Shown: piece by piece, positions 6,915 to 14,447 of the stretch | Layout: each line of letters begins with the position of its first letter | How positions within the stretch are numbered: position 1 is the stretch's first letter | Source of the DNA: Irpex lacteus | Taxonomy: Eukaryota > Basidiomycota > Agaricomycetes > Polyporales > Irpicaceae | Length of the DNA: 15,340 nucleotides | Direction: 5' to 3' | Assembly: GCA_001986395.2 (NCBI GenBank) | Contig: MQVO02000194.1 | Coordinates: 1-15,340 of the forward strand | Program-made: the position numbers and the translations under genes | Notes under the pieces: model-generated | What the model saw: only the letters and a program-made list of their open reading frames with translations | Database searches by the model: none | What the model was told of the DNA's origin: nothing

Positions 6915-7125
6915 TTAAGATCTTAGCTTCAGGTGAATCACCGTATAAAACCATTGACAATTTCTCACTCCAACTCATAAACGGATTCACTTCTGTAAAA
7001 GGATATAATCTCTTATTGGCTGTTACAATATTATTTTGTTTTTCCATGAATAAAGTATAAACTAAAGAAACATAACGTCCGTAAACAGTACCTCCAATTT
7101 GTCCTTTATCTAGGAGGTGGAGCAA
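6910..7125 (-). pseudogene. Fragment related to the 437-aa unknown protein
   Basis: The minus strand is open for 71 codons to a TAA at 6910-6912. The end reads YPFTEVNPFMSWSEKLSMVL, then YGDSPEAKILR. Residues 40-95 of the protein at 12376-13689 read in the same order FPYTMDNPHDNWFNRLRLAV, FGESNSERLLR. Shared positions include FM..Q.N.....N, P+T..NP...W...L...L+G+S and a final L-R. Upstream, LLDKGQ...GRY resembles LYDG...GNY just before the ATG of the large frame. The relation is therefore visible over about 70 residues. It ends at the point where the large protein continues into its long hydrophilic tail. No ATG is evident at its front, which begins TTG in A+T-rich sequence. I read it as a truncated or diverged family member; function unknown. 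Confidence 0.6.
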
Positions 7126-7259
7126 CGTAAAAATTTTATTTATAGAGTTTTCATTTATAGAATTTTAACAAATAAATACAGTTCTATACTTTGCACATTT
7201 CTTAATTATAGTACCATTAGTTAGTTTATTAAAAAATAGTTTAGTTTGAATTAGCTAAT

Positions 7260-7298
7260 CCCAAAAAACTAGGAATTAGAAATAATTAGTTTTTGGGG
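7260..7298. repeat. Hairpin repeat
   Basis: CCCAAAAAACTAGGAATTAG, AAA, TAATTAG, a T run and GGGG. The right arm lacks the TTCTAAC segment seen in other copies. Confidence 0.82.
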
Positions 7299-8193
7299 AA
7301 GGTTAAGTAAATAAAGTAAATAAGATTAAGTGAGCAACTAAGTCTACATTATTTTTGTAAGGAATTATAGTAAAATTTTATATTATATTTAAATAAAAGA
7401 ATTAGGGAGGGAGGGAACAAAATAAATTAGATAATAAAAAAAATAGGTGGACGGTTAGTCTTCCATTTTATATATTTAATTTTTGTTTATATTCCCAAAC
7501 TATTAATAATTTGAACTTTAGCAATCAGTCTAATGAGTGAAACTAAAAGATCGAAGAGGTAACTTTACTATCTTCTTTATTTAACTAACTAAAACTAGAT
7601 CATTTGAACTACGACTAGCCCCTTTTGAGTAAAGCTAAAGATTAAAGAGAATATAAAGAAAAATAAAGATAATAAAGTTATTTTAACTATTATAATAAAT
7701 AATAATGACCCAAAAAACTAGGAATTAGAAATAATTCTAACTAGTTTTTTGGGGAGTAATGTTAAAGAATAAAAATATAGTTAATTGAAGAAAAATAATA
7801 AAGTCACTCTTCTTTTTATCACTATTTTCTTTGGTAAAATAAGAGTGTCCCTTGGGTAAAAATTTTTTAATTTTAAAGATTGATGTACTGTAGCTGATTT
7901 AATTAAAAATCACACCCTCCCTTTTTTTAATATATTTTCCATTTTTATATATTAAATTTTTGTTTATATTAAATTATAATAATTTGTTTTAAAATAGCTA
8001 GGTATACTACAATTCCATAAAATGGTTAGTGTATAGGATTGATTGCTATTTTTAATTTGATTTATAACTAATATAAACGGAATATTATTGTTTACTATTT
8101 ATAAGTGTAAAATAAATAAAATGAATTAAATTAATAAAGATGTAATAAGATAAGAAATATATTGCTATGATAATAAATAAAATTTAATAGGGG
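7299..8193. other. A+T-rich stretch holding one hairpin repeat
   Basis: Apart from the hairpin repeat at 7709-7754 I see no gene in almost 900 bases. Around 7510-7640 composition is more even (TTTGAACTTTAGCAATCAG and GATCATTTGAACTACG), hinting at a structured RNA or old tRNA, but no cloverleaf could be built. G-run tracts similar to AGGGAGGGAG occur near 7400. Confidence 0.5.
7709..7754. repeat. Hairpin repeat, near-perfect form
   Basis: CCCAAAAAACTAG, GAATTAGAAATAATTC, TAACTAGTTTTTTGGGG. The arms pair over nearly the whole length with a GAAA-type centre. This is a good reference copy of the family. Confidence 0.9.
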
Positions 8194-8233
8194 GACCCTC
8201 TACTTAAAATAAAATTAAATAAATTACACAGTC
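8194..8233 (+). repeat. Border repeat (CTACTTAAA...ACACAGTC), copy 4
   Basis: Forty bases identical to 5162-5201. Confidence 0.9.
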
Positions 8234-8445
8234 ACAGGAGAGTAAATAATATGTATTATTATTAAATAATTGGAGTCCTCAACATAAAAGAAGTAAAAAG
8301 CTTACACTTTCATATAAAAAATATAAATCACAACTTACTATTATTTTGGTACTGGCGGCATCCGGCTAAGAGTATTCCTTATAAATTAAGTTGCTAAAGA
8401 TGATACGGCTAACAAATAGAATATACCTAAATTAAAATCATAAAG
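8234..8445. other. Spacer with a short G+C-richer segment
   Basis: The segment near 8345-8420 includes ACTGGCGGCATCCGGCTAAG and GATGATACGGCTAAC, richer in G+C than its surroundings. It precedes an endonuclease remnant and could be part of an intron core, but I could not assign group I or group II elements. Confidence 0.3.
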
Positions 8446-8708
8446 AAAAGATAAATATAAATAAATATAATTTTGATAAAGGTAGAAATAGAGTTAGAAT
8501 ATACACAAACAGTTATTCTAAATCAGATGTAGAAAGTTTAGCTTTAGCTATTAATACTAAACTAAATATATATACTGGTGTTTTATTGGATAGAAAAGAT
8601 CAATGGTTTTTAACTAAAATAAAAGAATTAACCCTTCCCCCCAAATTAAATTTATTACTTATTTTGAACTCTTACAAAACTAATCAATTGTGTATAATGA
8701 AAGAATAA
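8446..8708 (+). pseudogene. LAGLIDADG homing endonuclease, C-terminal fragment
   Basis: The frame reads FDKGRNRVRIYTNSYSKSD, VESLALAINTKLNIYTGVLL and DRKDQWFLTKIKEL. The TKLxIYTGVLxDRKDQWxLT stretch is characteristic of the C-terminal domain of one LAGLIDADG subfamily common in fungal mitochondrial introns. No LAGLIDADG helix is present, so the front half is missing. After KEL the residues (TLPPKL..) no longer fit the family. The last 26 bases of good similarity (8605-8630) are repeated at 9269-9294, where KEL is followed by a different ending. Codons are TTA/ATT/AAA-rich, unlike the remnants at 5236 and 6028, so it is probably of different origin. Confidence 0.75.
8605..8630 (+). repeat. 26-bp direct repeat, copy 1
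   Basis: GGTTTTTAACTAAAATAAAA plus GAATTA, coding for FLTKIKEL. It is identical to 9269-9294. The two copies bracket about 640 bases bounded by C runs. Confidence 0.9.
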
Positions 8709-8749
8709 AAAGATATTGAATTTATTCATTTTTATTATTTTTTCTCTTA

Positions 8750-8860
8750 GTCAATTTCTCGCATCACGAGATCATTGCTTTCTATAACCACCGAATCCAA
8801 GGGTTATACAACTTTTATAGTTTCGCTAGTAATCTAAATAGTCCTTAGAGTAGTTTTTAT
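8750..8860 (+). pseudogene. Group II intron maturase C-terminal remnant (probable)
   Basis: The frame reads VNFSHHEIIAFYNHRIQGLY followed by NFYSFASNLNSP and a stop. This resembles the maturase domain X of mitochondrial group II intron proteins, typically (D)HExIxxFYNxxxxGLxNYYSFxxN. Such proteins combine reverse transcriptase and splicing-cofactor activity. Only about 33 residues are visible; no reverse transcriptase motif (YADD-like) occurs nearby, and residues after SP are readable only with frame changes. It lies inside the 640-base segment bracketed by the 26-bp direct repeats. The similarity is short but specific, so the call is moderate. Confidence 0.5.
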
Positions 8861-9268
8861 GTTTTTTCAGTTCTCTAAAGAAAAAGTAAACAAAAAGAAT
8901 GTGTATTCTATAATGTAACTCCCTCTCTCCTGAAATAAATTATAAGATAGGGAGACCCAAATTTAATTTATTTTTAGTTATAAGAGCTAAACTACTACAC
9001 TTACACTGTCAAACTGCACATTATATTACTGTGAATATACTTTTCCCCAAACTTTTTTATATGTTTGAGTAGTAGAAGCTTACTATTCCTTACTTTATAT
9101 CTCATTTTTTATTACCATACCTAATCATAACTTAACATTATGAAGTTTAATAACAAGTTAATATCTCTGTTAATATCTGTTAAGATTGTAATTGTAGGTA
9201 TACTTTGTAGAAATATAACTACTCCAATACTGTGTTTAGTGTTACATACAGTAAAACAGTTCCCCCCC
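8861..9268. other. Spacer with no assignable gene
   Basis: A minus-strand stretch at about 9120-9250 is open for some 44 codons with mixed composition (KHSIGVVIFLQSIPTITILT within it), but I do not recognise it. The rest is A+T-rich. The segment ends in a C run directly before the second 26-bp repeat. Confidence 0.4.
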
Positions 9269-9330
9269 GGTTTTTAACTAAAATAAAAGAATTATATAAT
9301 AGTTTATTATTATTGATTTATTGATTATAG
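9269..9330 (+). pseudogene. Second copy of endonuclease end (26-bp repeat plus tail)
   Basis: FLTKIKEL followed by YNSLLLLIYWL and TAG at 9328-9330. The first 26 bases repeat 8605-8630. The tail may be the natural end of that endonuclease, with the segment between having been inserted, or a chance continuation. It overlaps the end of the nad1 piece on the other strand. Confidence 0.45.
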
Positions 9331-9482
9331 TCTCCAGCAAGAAGAGTACCAAATACACCCACACTACTAATTGCTAATGTAAGAATGAATCCATAGTTGT
9401 TGGTCTACGATGGTTACCCAGGTGCAAATGAAATTACACATCAACAAAGAAGAGCAGAAACAAGAGAGATAAACCACTCAAT
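9318..9482 (-). pseudogene. nad1: nad1 middle fragment (part 2)
   Basis: Nad1 is a core membrane subunit of complex I at the quinone site. Minus-strand translation gives IEWFISLVSALLCWCVISFA followed by PG, then after a shift near 9410 YGFILTLAISSVGVFGTLLA and GDYNQ with a stop at 9318-9320. This matches Nad1 ALLGWAVIPFGPG...YGILYxLAISSLGVYGxxFAGW. The Trp after Cys is TGA, so table 4 is needed. About 15 residues between PG and YGF are missing. The conserved SKYAFLGxLRxxAQxxSYE segment that should follow is absent. The first part of the gene is 20 bases upstream, beyond a hairpin repeat. Confidence 0.72.
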
Positions 9483-9500
9483 TTAATTAAAATAAAGCTT

Positions 9501-9548
9501 CCCCAAAAAACTAGGAATTATAATTAATTCTAACTAGTTTTTGTGGGG
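9501..9548. repeat. Hairpin repeat inside nad1
   Basis: CCCCAAAAAACTAGGAATTA, TAATTAATTC, TAACTAGTTTTTGTGGGG. A full-length, well-paired copy. It lies between two nad1 parts that are in the right order and orientation, so it looks like an insertion within the gene. Confidence 0.9.
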
Positions 9549-9700
9549 TCTGGGTAAATTGAACTAAAGCTATAAAAGCTAAAATAATATCCAGAGGATA
9601 TGGGCAAAGCAAATGTTTCTTTAACAATACGACTACTGCTTCTACTCCCCCTATAACTCTCAGTATTCTTGTAAGAGGATAGTTATAGTAATAATCAATA
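9549..9700 (-). pseudogene. nad1: nad1 5'-side fragment (part 1, tentative)
   Basis: Minus-strand sequence upstream of the hairpin reads GVEAVV in one frame and, after a shift near 9625, IVKETFALPISSGYYFSFY. This fits Nad1 GxLQPxADGLKLxxKExxxPxxxNxxxF, which directly precedes the ALLGW segment found in part 2. Spacing on both sides of the hairpin agrees with Nad1 once the hairpin is removed. The match is short and frame-shifted, so it rests partly on position. Its 5' end meets the start of the cox1 exon on the opposite strand. Confidence 0.5.
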
Positions 9701-10049
9701 GTTTGAGCTGTTTTTCTTTACTGCTATTTTATTATTATTATCTTTACCTGTTCTAAACTGCTGGTGTTACTTTATTATTAATTGATAGAAATTTTAATAC
9801 TGGTTTCTATGAAGTTGGTGCCGGTGGTGATCCTATTTTATATAAACATTTATTTTGATTCTTTGGTCATCCTGAAGTTTATATTTTAATTATTCCTGGT
9901 TTTGGTAATTATTTCTCATATTGTTTCTACTTATAGTAAAAAACCTATCTTTGGTGAAGTTGGTATGTTAATATGCCATGGGTTCTATTGGTCTTTTAGG
10001 TTTCTTAGTTTGAAGTCATCATATGTATATTGTTGGTTTAGATATTGAC
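9697..10049 (+). pseudogene. cox1: cox1 central exon with one-base indels
   Basis: Cox1 similarity is continuous for about 115 residues: [116 protein letters not shown] contains the copper-B histidine and the cross-linked tyrosine, and WSHHMY the two further copper ligands. Two Trp codons are TGA. Four single extra bases break the frame (near 9715, 9770, 9913 and 9972); residues on both sides of each are intact. Similarity begins at VWAVF and ends at the site after GLDID, where introns are common in fungal cox1. Codons are TTA/ATT-rich. It is not adjacent to the other cox1 piece at 5905-6027, and the segment between them in the protein is missing. Confidence 0.92.
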
Positions 10050-10248
10050 AAAAGATACATTGAACATTTTATTTTACTTGGAGCAAGATAAACCTGTTTT
10101 AGGGAGATATACTTTCAAGTTAAACTCAGTTGACGAAAGTGCAAATTTAATTAACGCAAAGGTTTAAAAAACTTTTATGAAAGTGGAGGTTACTAATGTC
10201 GACACTAAAGAGGTTACAAATATATTTTTCTATTGGTGGCTGCTTCTA
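10050..10248 (+). pseudogene. Unrecognised frames following the cox1 exon
   Basis: After cox1 GLDID an open frame in a different phase reads TKDTLNILFYLEQDKPVL, GRYTFKLNSVDESANLINAK and a TAA near 10167. The same frame continues to ATG, then MKVEVTNVDTKEVTNIFFYW and a stop near 10248. A group I intron frame fused to the exon would begin here, and the protein-like composition fits that idea, but no LAGLIDADG or GIY-YIG motif is visible. Family unknown. Confidence 0.3.
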
Positions 10249-10389
10249 ATATCTCCAAGTTTAAGTTAAAAGTGGGTATTATTTGTGTCTAACAATAAAC
10301 TATACTGACAAATAACCATAGTATATATTAACTCGAGGATAAAGTTGTGATTCGTTTATTTGTATACAAATTATTAAATAAAAAAAAAA

Positions 10390-10410
10390 GGATAAGCTTA
10401 TCCTTTTGAT
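10390..10410. terminator. AAGGATAAGCTTATCCTT palindrome
   Basis: A perfect palindrome of about 18-20 bases after a run of A, flanked by T residues. It stands between the frames after cox1 and the next broken frame and could mark an RNA end or processing site. Confidence 0.35.
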
Positions 10411-10436
10411 ATGGAAGAGAAATTAAGTTAAAACAT

Positions 10437-11218
10437 CCTTATATAATCCAAAAAGGTTTAATCGAATTAACTGTCAAAAAACAAATTGGGCTTACATTAA
10501 CCAATTTAAATAAAACACACTTTATCCTTTTTATTTTAACTTTTATTTTTAGGGGAGGGAGAATCTTTAAATTTATTTCAATGGAGAGAGGATTATGGGA
10601 GCTATAAAATGTATTTCTTTGTGTATTTAAAAGCAGCGTATGATATAAATCTATATGTTCGAGGTGGCTCTGTAGCAAACTATTATAAAATGTATAAAAC
10701 ATCCGAGGGTTGAGGTTTATTTTATAGTAAGGATGTACGAATTTAATGTAATACATTAACTAGTTATAAGGGGATAATTGTCTATAATAAACTAATTATG
10801 GTTATTGAACAGAAAGTTAATGATGGTATATGTGACGTCGTGCCTCATCGTAACATCTTGCTCGTCATAGTTAAGGGGGAAACTCAAAGATTTAGCTTGT
10901 CAAGGGCAAGGTTTTAAGGTGTTTGTAAACGCAAATGCTAAGCGTTATTTTAGCACAACTCGAACAGTACTTAATGATGAAAGTGTGGATAGAGGGATTG
11001 ATCAGACAATAGGTCAATTGGATGGTCATCTTTATGATACCACTGATAAGCTTCTCCGTGATAAATTTTATTTTAAAAGATTTTGGATTTATTACCGGAT
11101 TTCCTGTACTTGTGATTTAGTCATTAATCCTTTTTGTATTATTATTAAAAAAGGGGGGGGTTTTACCTTAAATTTTGAGTTGAATGGTGGGTTGCAGCAA
11201 GAAATAATAAGGGGGTAA
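10437..11218 (+). pseudogene. Broken gene of unknown family
   Basis: Successive stretches in changing frames look protein-coding: GLIELTVKKQIGLTLTNLNK (about 10450-10510); LFQWREDYGSYKMYFFVYLK and RGGSVANYYKMYKTSEGWGL (about 10565-10720, with one TGA as Trp); LIMVIEQKVNDGICDVVPHR (about 10790-10850); KDLACQGQGFKVFVNANAKR (about 10885-10940), continuing as a 99-codon frame with RYFSTTRTVLNDESVDRG to a stop at 11216-11218. Frame changes fall at G or A runs (for example GGGGG near 10875). If joined it would be about 250 residues. I do not recognise a family; plasmid DNA or RNA polymerase N-terminal regions are possible, but no polymerase motif is visible. The near-identical AGGGGAGGGAGAATCTTTAA segment at 10552 also occurs at 790. 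Confidence 0.35.
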
Positions 11219-11301
11219 ACAAATTTATCTCAACTTAGATTGTTCCATTTTGTTCCATTCTTAAAAGAGATTATTAGAATAAGTTTTTGTTATTATTTAA
11301 A

Positions 11302-11316
11302 CCCAAAAAACTAGGG
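11302..11316 (+). repeat. Hairpin-repeat partial left arm
   Basis: CCCAAAAAACTAGGG only; the full extended copy starts 17 bases later. Confidence 0.6.
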
Positions 11317-11332
11317 TCGCGGTAGAAATAAT

Positions 11333-11403
11333 CCCCAAAAAAACTAGTTAGAATTATTTATAATACCTAGTTTTTGGGGATGTTTTTTGGGGTTTTTTGG
11401 GGG
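11333..11403. repeat. Hairpin repeat, extended form
   Basis: With its upstream GTAGAAATAAT (from 11322) it matches 6309-6378 over about 70 bases except for one additional G. It is followed by a further TTTTTTGGGGG, so the T/G end is present three times. Confidence 0.88.
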
Positions 11404-11475
11404 ATCCTTTTTTTATATTATTTCTTTTTAAGAATTAAAAAGAAAAAGAGTATGGGGGCAAGGATAAAAACAAGA

Positions 11476-11548
11476 ATGGTAGAAGACTAAGTGGATTGTT
11501 ACTCTTTTTGGGAAAGAGCCCTAGCGTGTTCGAGTCACGCCTACCATA
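11476..11548 (+). tRNA. trnP: tRNA-Pro (TGG)
   Basis: Perfect 7-bp acceptor ATGGTAG/CTACCAT with discriminator A. The anticodon stem is CTCTT/AAGAG with loop TTTGGGA, giving anticodon TGG. The T-arm is GCGTG/CACGC with loop TTCGAGT. The D-stem is short (GAC/GTT). Intact, on the same strand as and 41 bp upstream of trnN. Confidence 0.95.
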
Positions 11549-11589
11549 TACTTAAAAAAAATAAAATATTTTAACTTATAAAAATTAGG

Positions 11590-11661
11590 GTGCCATGTCA
11601 GAGTGGTTAATGTGGAGTACTGTTAATACTTTTTTCAGAGGTTCAATTCCTCTTGGCACCT
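11590..11661 (+). tRNA. trnN: tRNA-Asn (GTT)
   Basis: Perfect 7-bp acceptor GGTGCCA/TGGCACC. The anticodon stem is GAGTA/TACTT with loop CTGTTAA, giving anticodon GTT. The T-arm is AGAGG/CCTCT with loop TTCAATT. The discriminator as written is T rather than the more usual G. It lies upstream of the two unknown frames on the same strand and may be cut out of their transcript. Confidence 0.95.
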
Positions 11662-11869
11662 ATAAAAATAATACTACAATAACTAATACCATTTATCATT
11701 TTTTCCCCTTTTTATTATTAAATAAATAAAAAGGTATAAAATAAGGAGAAACACCTTCCTTATTATTAAGATGAAGATGGTGGATTGTTATTATCAAATT
11801 AGCTATACACTAAACCTCTAAACTTACTATTTAGTTAGTAAAGTAACTATAAAAAAATAAATATAATAT

Positions 11870-12322
11870 ATTTTATACTATGGTACAAAGAGATTATTTG
11901 GATGGATTTACAGACTATTTGATGAGTGGCTAGTACCAAGACCACCACCAGATCCAGATTGGAAAATATGGAGATGGGGCTCAAACTCATACGACACCAG
12001 ACCTGTAAATCCAAATATATTCTCCTCAGGAAGTATGGACAGATACACCGTACCCAAGATAGAATCCAATTTCAGTAAAATACCCACAACAATATATGAG
12101 TCACTTACAGGGAAGACACATACAGATAGTTGGGTACCTACATGGGTATGGTGGGTAGTTGGTGGAATTGTCTCATTTGGAGTAATATTCACAGCATTTT
12201 CAGTATACAAAGATCCATCAATCATAACAAATTTATTTCCATGGAATAGAACTCCTAATGTAAATAATAATGTTCCACAGAATGGATTAGGTGCACCTGG
12301 TGATCAACTGATATACAAATAA
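11870..12322 (+). CDS. ~150-aa protein with one membrane span, unknown family
   Basis: The frame is open from 11867 to TAA 12320-12322. The first ATG in frame is at 12035, but coding-like sequence extends further upstream (RLFGWIYRLFDEWLVPRPPP and WRWGSNSYDTRPVNPN), so a non-ATG start such as ATT 11870 is likely. An ATG at 11880 is in another frame and stops after 17 codons. The N-terminal third is aromatic and proline-rich. A single membrane span follows (WVWWVVGGIVSFGVIFTAFSV, about residues 91-111), then a polar Asn/Gly/Pro-rich tail. Codons are A+T-type without TGA. Not recognised. The next frame overlaps or directly follows on the same strand, suggesting that both are expressed from one transcript downstream of trnP-trnN. 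Confidence 0.65.
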   Translation: MLYYGTKRLFGWIYRLFDEWLVPRPPPDPDWKIWRWGSNSYDTRPVNPNIFSSGSMDRYTVPKIESNFSKIPTTIYESLTGKTHTDSWVPTWVWWVVGGIVSFGVIFTAFSVYKDPSIITNLFPWNRTPNVNNNVPQNGLGAPGDQLIYK

Positions 12323-12375
12323 ATGATGCAAGAACACACAGAAACCCCATATATTGGTTATATGATGGTCTTACA

Positions 12376-13689
12376 ATGGTGACAGGTAACTACAGAACAG
12401 CATTGAATTGGTTCAATCCGTTCCATTGGGTATCTGGAGCAAATACATCAGATGCGTTCAATAATTTTATGCATGATCAAACTAATCCAAATACAGTAAA
12501 TCGTGCACAATTTCCATATACAATGGATAATCCTCATGATAACTGGTTTAATAGATTAAGATTAGCTGTATTTGGTGAAAGTAACAGTGAAAGATTGTTG
12601 AGAGAGACTAGGTTAAGAGAGGTTCAAGAAGCTCACGATGTATTTGTACATGGTACAGGTGTACACACTCCTGCAAAACCGAGCGGACCCTTCGATCCCT
12701 CAGCAGCATTTGAGAAAACAAGTTATTTAAAACAATCTGTAGCTGGTACTGGACACAACTCACCATTACATGCACCTTCTGTTAAAGATACACTTAAAAA
12801 CTTTAGTATGGAAAATGCATTTAATGAAGCTAAAAACCCAATAAAATCTACTCCTATTGACCCTGCAAATATTCCTGCTGATGATCAGAAAGCATGGAGT
12901 GAACATGAGTATGAAAAAGGTAAAGGTCCAGGTCCCAAAAATGATGTAAATCCAGCTGAAGGATCATCTAATAAATCTTCTAACAATCAACCTCAATCTC
13001 CTAAATCTGATGTTAGTGATCATCAACCTCAATCTCATAAATCTGAGGTGAATGATCATCAAACAGAAGATGATAAAGGTAAAAATGATAAAGGTAAAGA
13101 TAAACAAGAGGATACAAATAAATCATCTAAACAAACTAAAGCAGATAGAGCTACAGTGAGTTTAGATGATGAAGAAGAAGAACCTCAGCGTAGACATCCA
13201 ATACTTGATGCATTCCATAAAATGATTAGTAATAAGAGAGCTCTAAGAGAGCAAGCACCTACAACTATTTTTGATACTGATACTCATGATAATTCAAATA
13301 TTCCCCATGAATATAAGAATGAGCATGATAAAGATTCAAAATTTAAGCCTAATATCTATAGAATAAATGATGCATATATGGAAGATAAAGATTTAGAACG
13401 TGATGTAAGAAGATATAATGAACCTAATGATGAAAATTATTGGTCAAGTGAAGGAAGTTCTTACGATCATGATCATAATTCTAATGTAGATAAGACTCCA
13501 AAAGAGTTTAATAAATCTATTTATAATTATCATGATGAGTTTGCCAGCCCAGTTGATTTAGAATCTATTAAAAGAGATGATTCTATCTCTAAAATATTAG
13601 ATGATGTGTGGGCTGATAAAACTCAAGATGATACTCCTGAAAGTAATATTAATGAGAGTAAATCATCAAATGAGGATAATGATAAATGA
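12376..13689 (+). CDS. 437-aa hydrophilic acidic protein, unknown family
   Basis: This is the longest intact frame in the window, ATG 12376 to TGA 13687-13689 as written. Under table 4 that TGA would be Trp and the frame would run on to a TAA at 13699, adding four residues (WDF then one). The frame is also open upstream to 12271; it reads RTHRNPIYWLYDGL directly before the ATG, which resembles the related fragment at 6910-7125, so the true start may be an ATA or ATT between 12286 and 12319, overlapping the preceding gene. Residues 1-95 are aromatic and conserved in that relative (FPYTMDNPHDNWFNRLRLAV and FGES). Residues 160-270 are Lys, Asp, Ser, Gln and Gly-rich with short repeats (DHQPQS, KGKNDKGKDK). 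The remainder is acidic with His and Asn. No membrane span or catalytic motif. Function unknown; a plasmid-type or membrane-partner role is speculation. Confidence 0.75.
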   Translation: MVTGNYRTALNWFNPFHWVSGANTSDAFNNFMHDQTNPNTVNRAQFPYTMDNPHDNWFNRLRLAVFGESNSERLLRETRLREVQEAHDVFVHGTGVHTPAKPSGPFDPSAAFEKTSYLKQSVAGTGHNSPLHAPSVKDTLKNFSMENAFNEAKNPIKSTPIDPANIPADDQKAWSEHEYEKGKGPGPKNDVNPAEGSSNKSSNNQPQSPKSDVSDHQPQSHKSEVNDHQTEDDKGKNDKGKDKQEDTNKSSKQTKADRATVSLDDEEEEPQRRHPILDAFHKMISNKRALREQAPTTIFDTDTHDNSNIPHEYKNEHDKDSKFKPNIYRINDAYMEDKDLERDVRRYNEPNDENYWSSEGSSYDHDHNSNVDKTPKEFNKSIYNYHDEFASPVDLESIKRDDSISKILDDVWADKTQDDTPESNINESKSSNEDNDK

Positions 13690-13701
13690 GATTTTTAATA
13701 T

Positions 13702-14253
13702 AACCCCAAATGCGAGTTAGTGTAATGGGAGTTAGAATTTGTCTATAGGAATAATTTTGTGTCTAATATAATAAAAATATATAATTAACTATTTTTATAT
13801 TGTCCTGATTTAAATCTAAAAATTTTAGATACAAAGTGGTACTAATTTCTAATTTAAATTAAATTAATTTTTGTTCCAGACATAAGTGTTAAATATTATA
13901 TAATAAACTTTACTCTTCTTCTCTCCTTTTTTCTTTAAAATAAAAGTAGGGAGACTTGCTTAATATATACCCTTAATTTAATTAAATTTCTTTTTTATAA
14001 AATTTTACCCCAAGTTAACTTGTTTTTACTTCTTAATGTATTCTATAACCTTTACTAAATAGTAATAATATAAATAATTACCTCTTTTTGTCTTTTTGCC
14101 CTTTATCTTTTTTAATAAAAAAAAAAATAAAAGAAATAAAATAAGAAGAAGAGGCAACGATTATTTTTATCTCAGTTTTAGACATCTTAACTCTCTTTTA
14201 GGTTTATATCTCCATCCACAGTTTGTACTGTCGAAGGATAGATTTTTTACTTA
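13702..14253. other. A+T-rich spacer after the unknown gene pair
   Basis: No gene is recognised in about 550 bases. A segment near 13715-13760 (GCGAGTTAGTGTAATGGGAG) resembles a tRNA D-arm, but no cloverleaf can be completed. A palindromic CTAAAAATTTTAG-type sequence lies near 13815. Confidence 0.5.
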
Positions 14254-14324
14254 AACTAAAAAAAACTAGGACCCAGCCCACAAAGTGGATTGGATTGTGG
14301 ACAGAAATAATTAGTTTTTTTGGG
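14254..14324. repeat. Hairpin repeat with inserted inner segment
   Basis: The outer arms are CTAAAAAAAACTAGG and TAATTAG, T run, GGGA. Between them, instead of the usual short centre, is a G+C-richer segment CCCAGCCCACAAAGTGGATT GGATTGTGG with its own CCACA/TGTGG pairing. Confidence 0.7.
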
Positions 14325-14427
14325 ATCTATGAGATTTTACAGTTAGCTCAGTAATTTTATAACTATAATGATCACACTTTTCAATTTTGATGGCAATAAA
14401 TCTCTTTAGTTCGTCACCAGTATGCAT
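14311..14427 (-). CDS. Short unknown frame next to the 890-bp repeat
   Basis: Minus-strand ATG at 14425-14427 opens 38 codons, including GDELKRFIAIKIEKCDHYSY and KITELTVKSHR, ending in the arm of a hairpin repeat. The frame can be followed back into the 890-bp repeat for about 13 more codons. The residues are protein-like, but I do not recognise the family. Since it is bounded by a repeat at each end, it is probably a fragment of a larger gene. Confidence 0.35.
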   Translation of the reverse strand: MHTGDELKRFIAIKIEKCDHYSYKITELTVKSHRSQKN

Positions 14428-14447
14428 AAGAATTGAACAGTTTTTTG

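Noticed and set aside
7510..7640. tRNA or rRNA piece suspected from TTTGAACT and AGTTCAAATGATC-like words
   Set aside because: No complete cloverleaf on either strand, and no rRNA core motif that I can identify.
10439..10756. 105-codon open frame on the minus strand
   Set aside because: Its translation is Ile/Leu/Lys/Tyr-rich without motif, and the opposite strand has better coding texture. It is probably a shadow.
11908..12225. 105-codon minus-strand frame opposite the ~150-aa gene
   Set aside because: It is antisense to a frame with a clear membrane span and consistent A+T-type codon use.
13712..13775. tRNA suspected from GTTAGTGTAATGG
   Set aside because: Only a D-arm-like segment is present. 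No anticodon stem, T-arm or acceptor pairing could be built.
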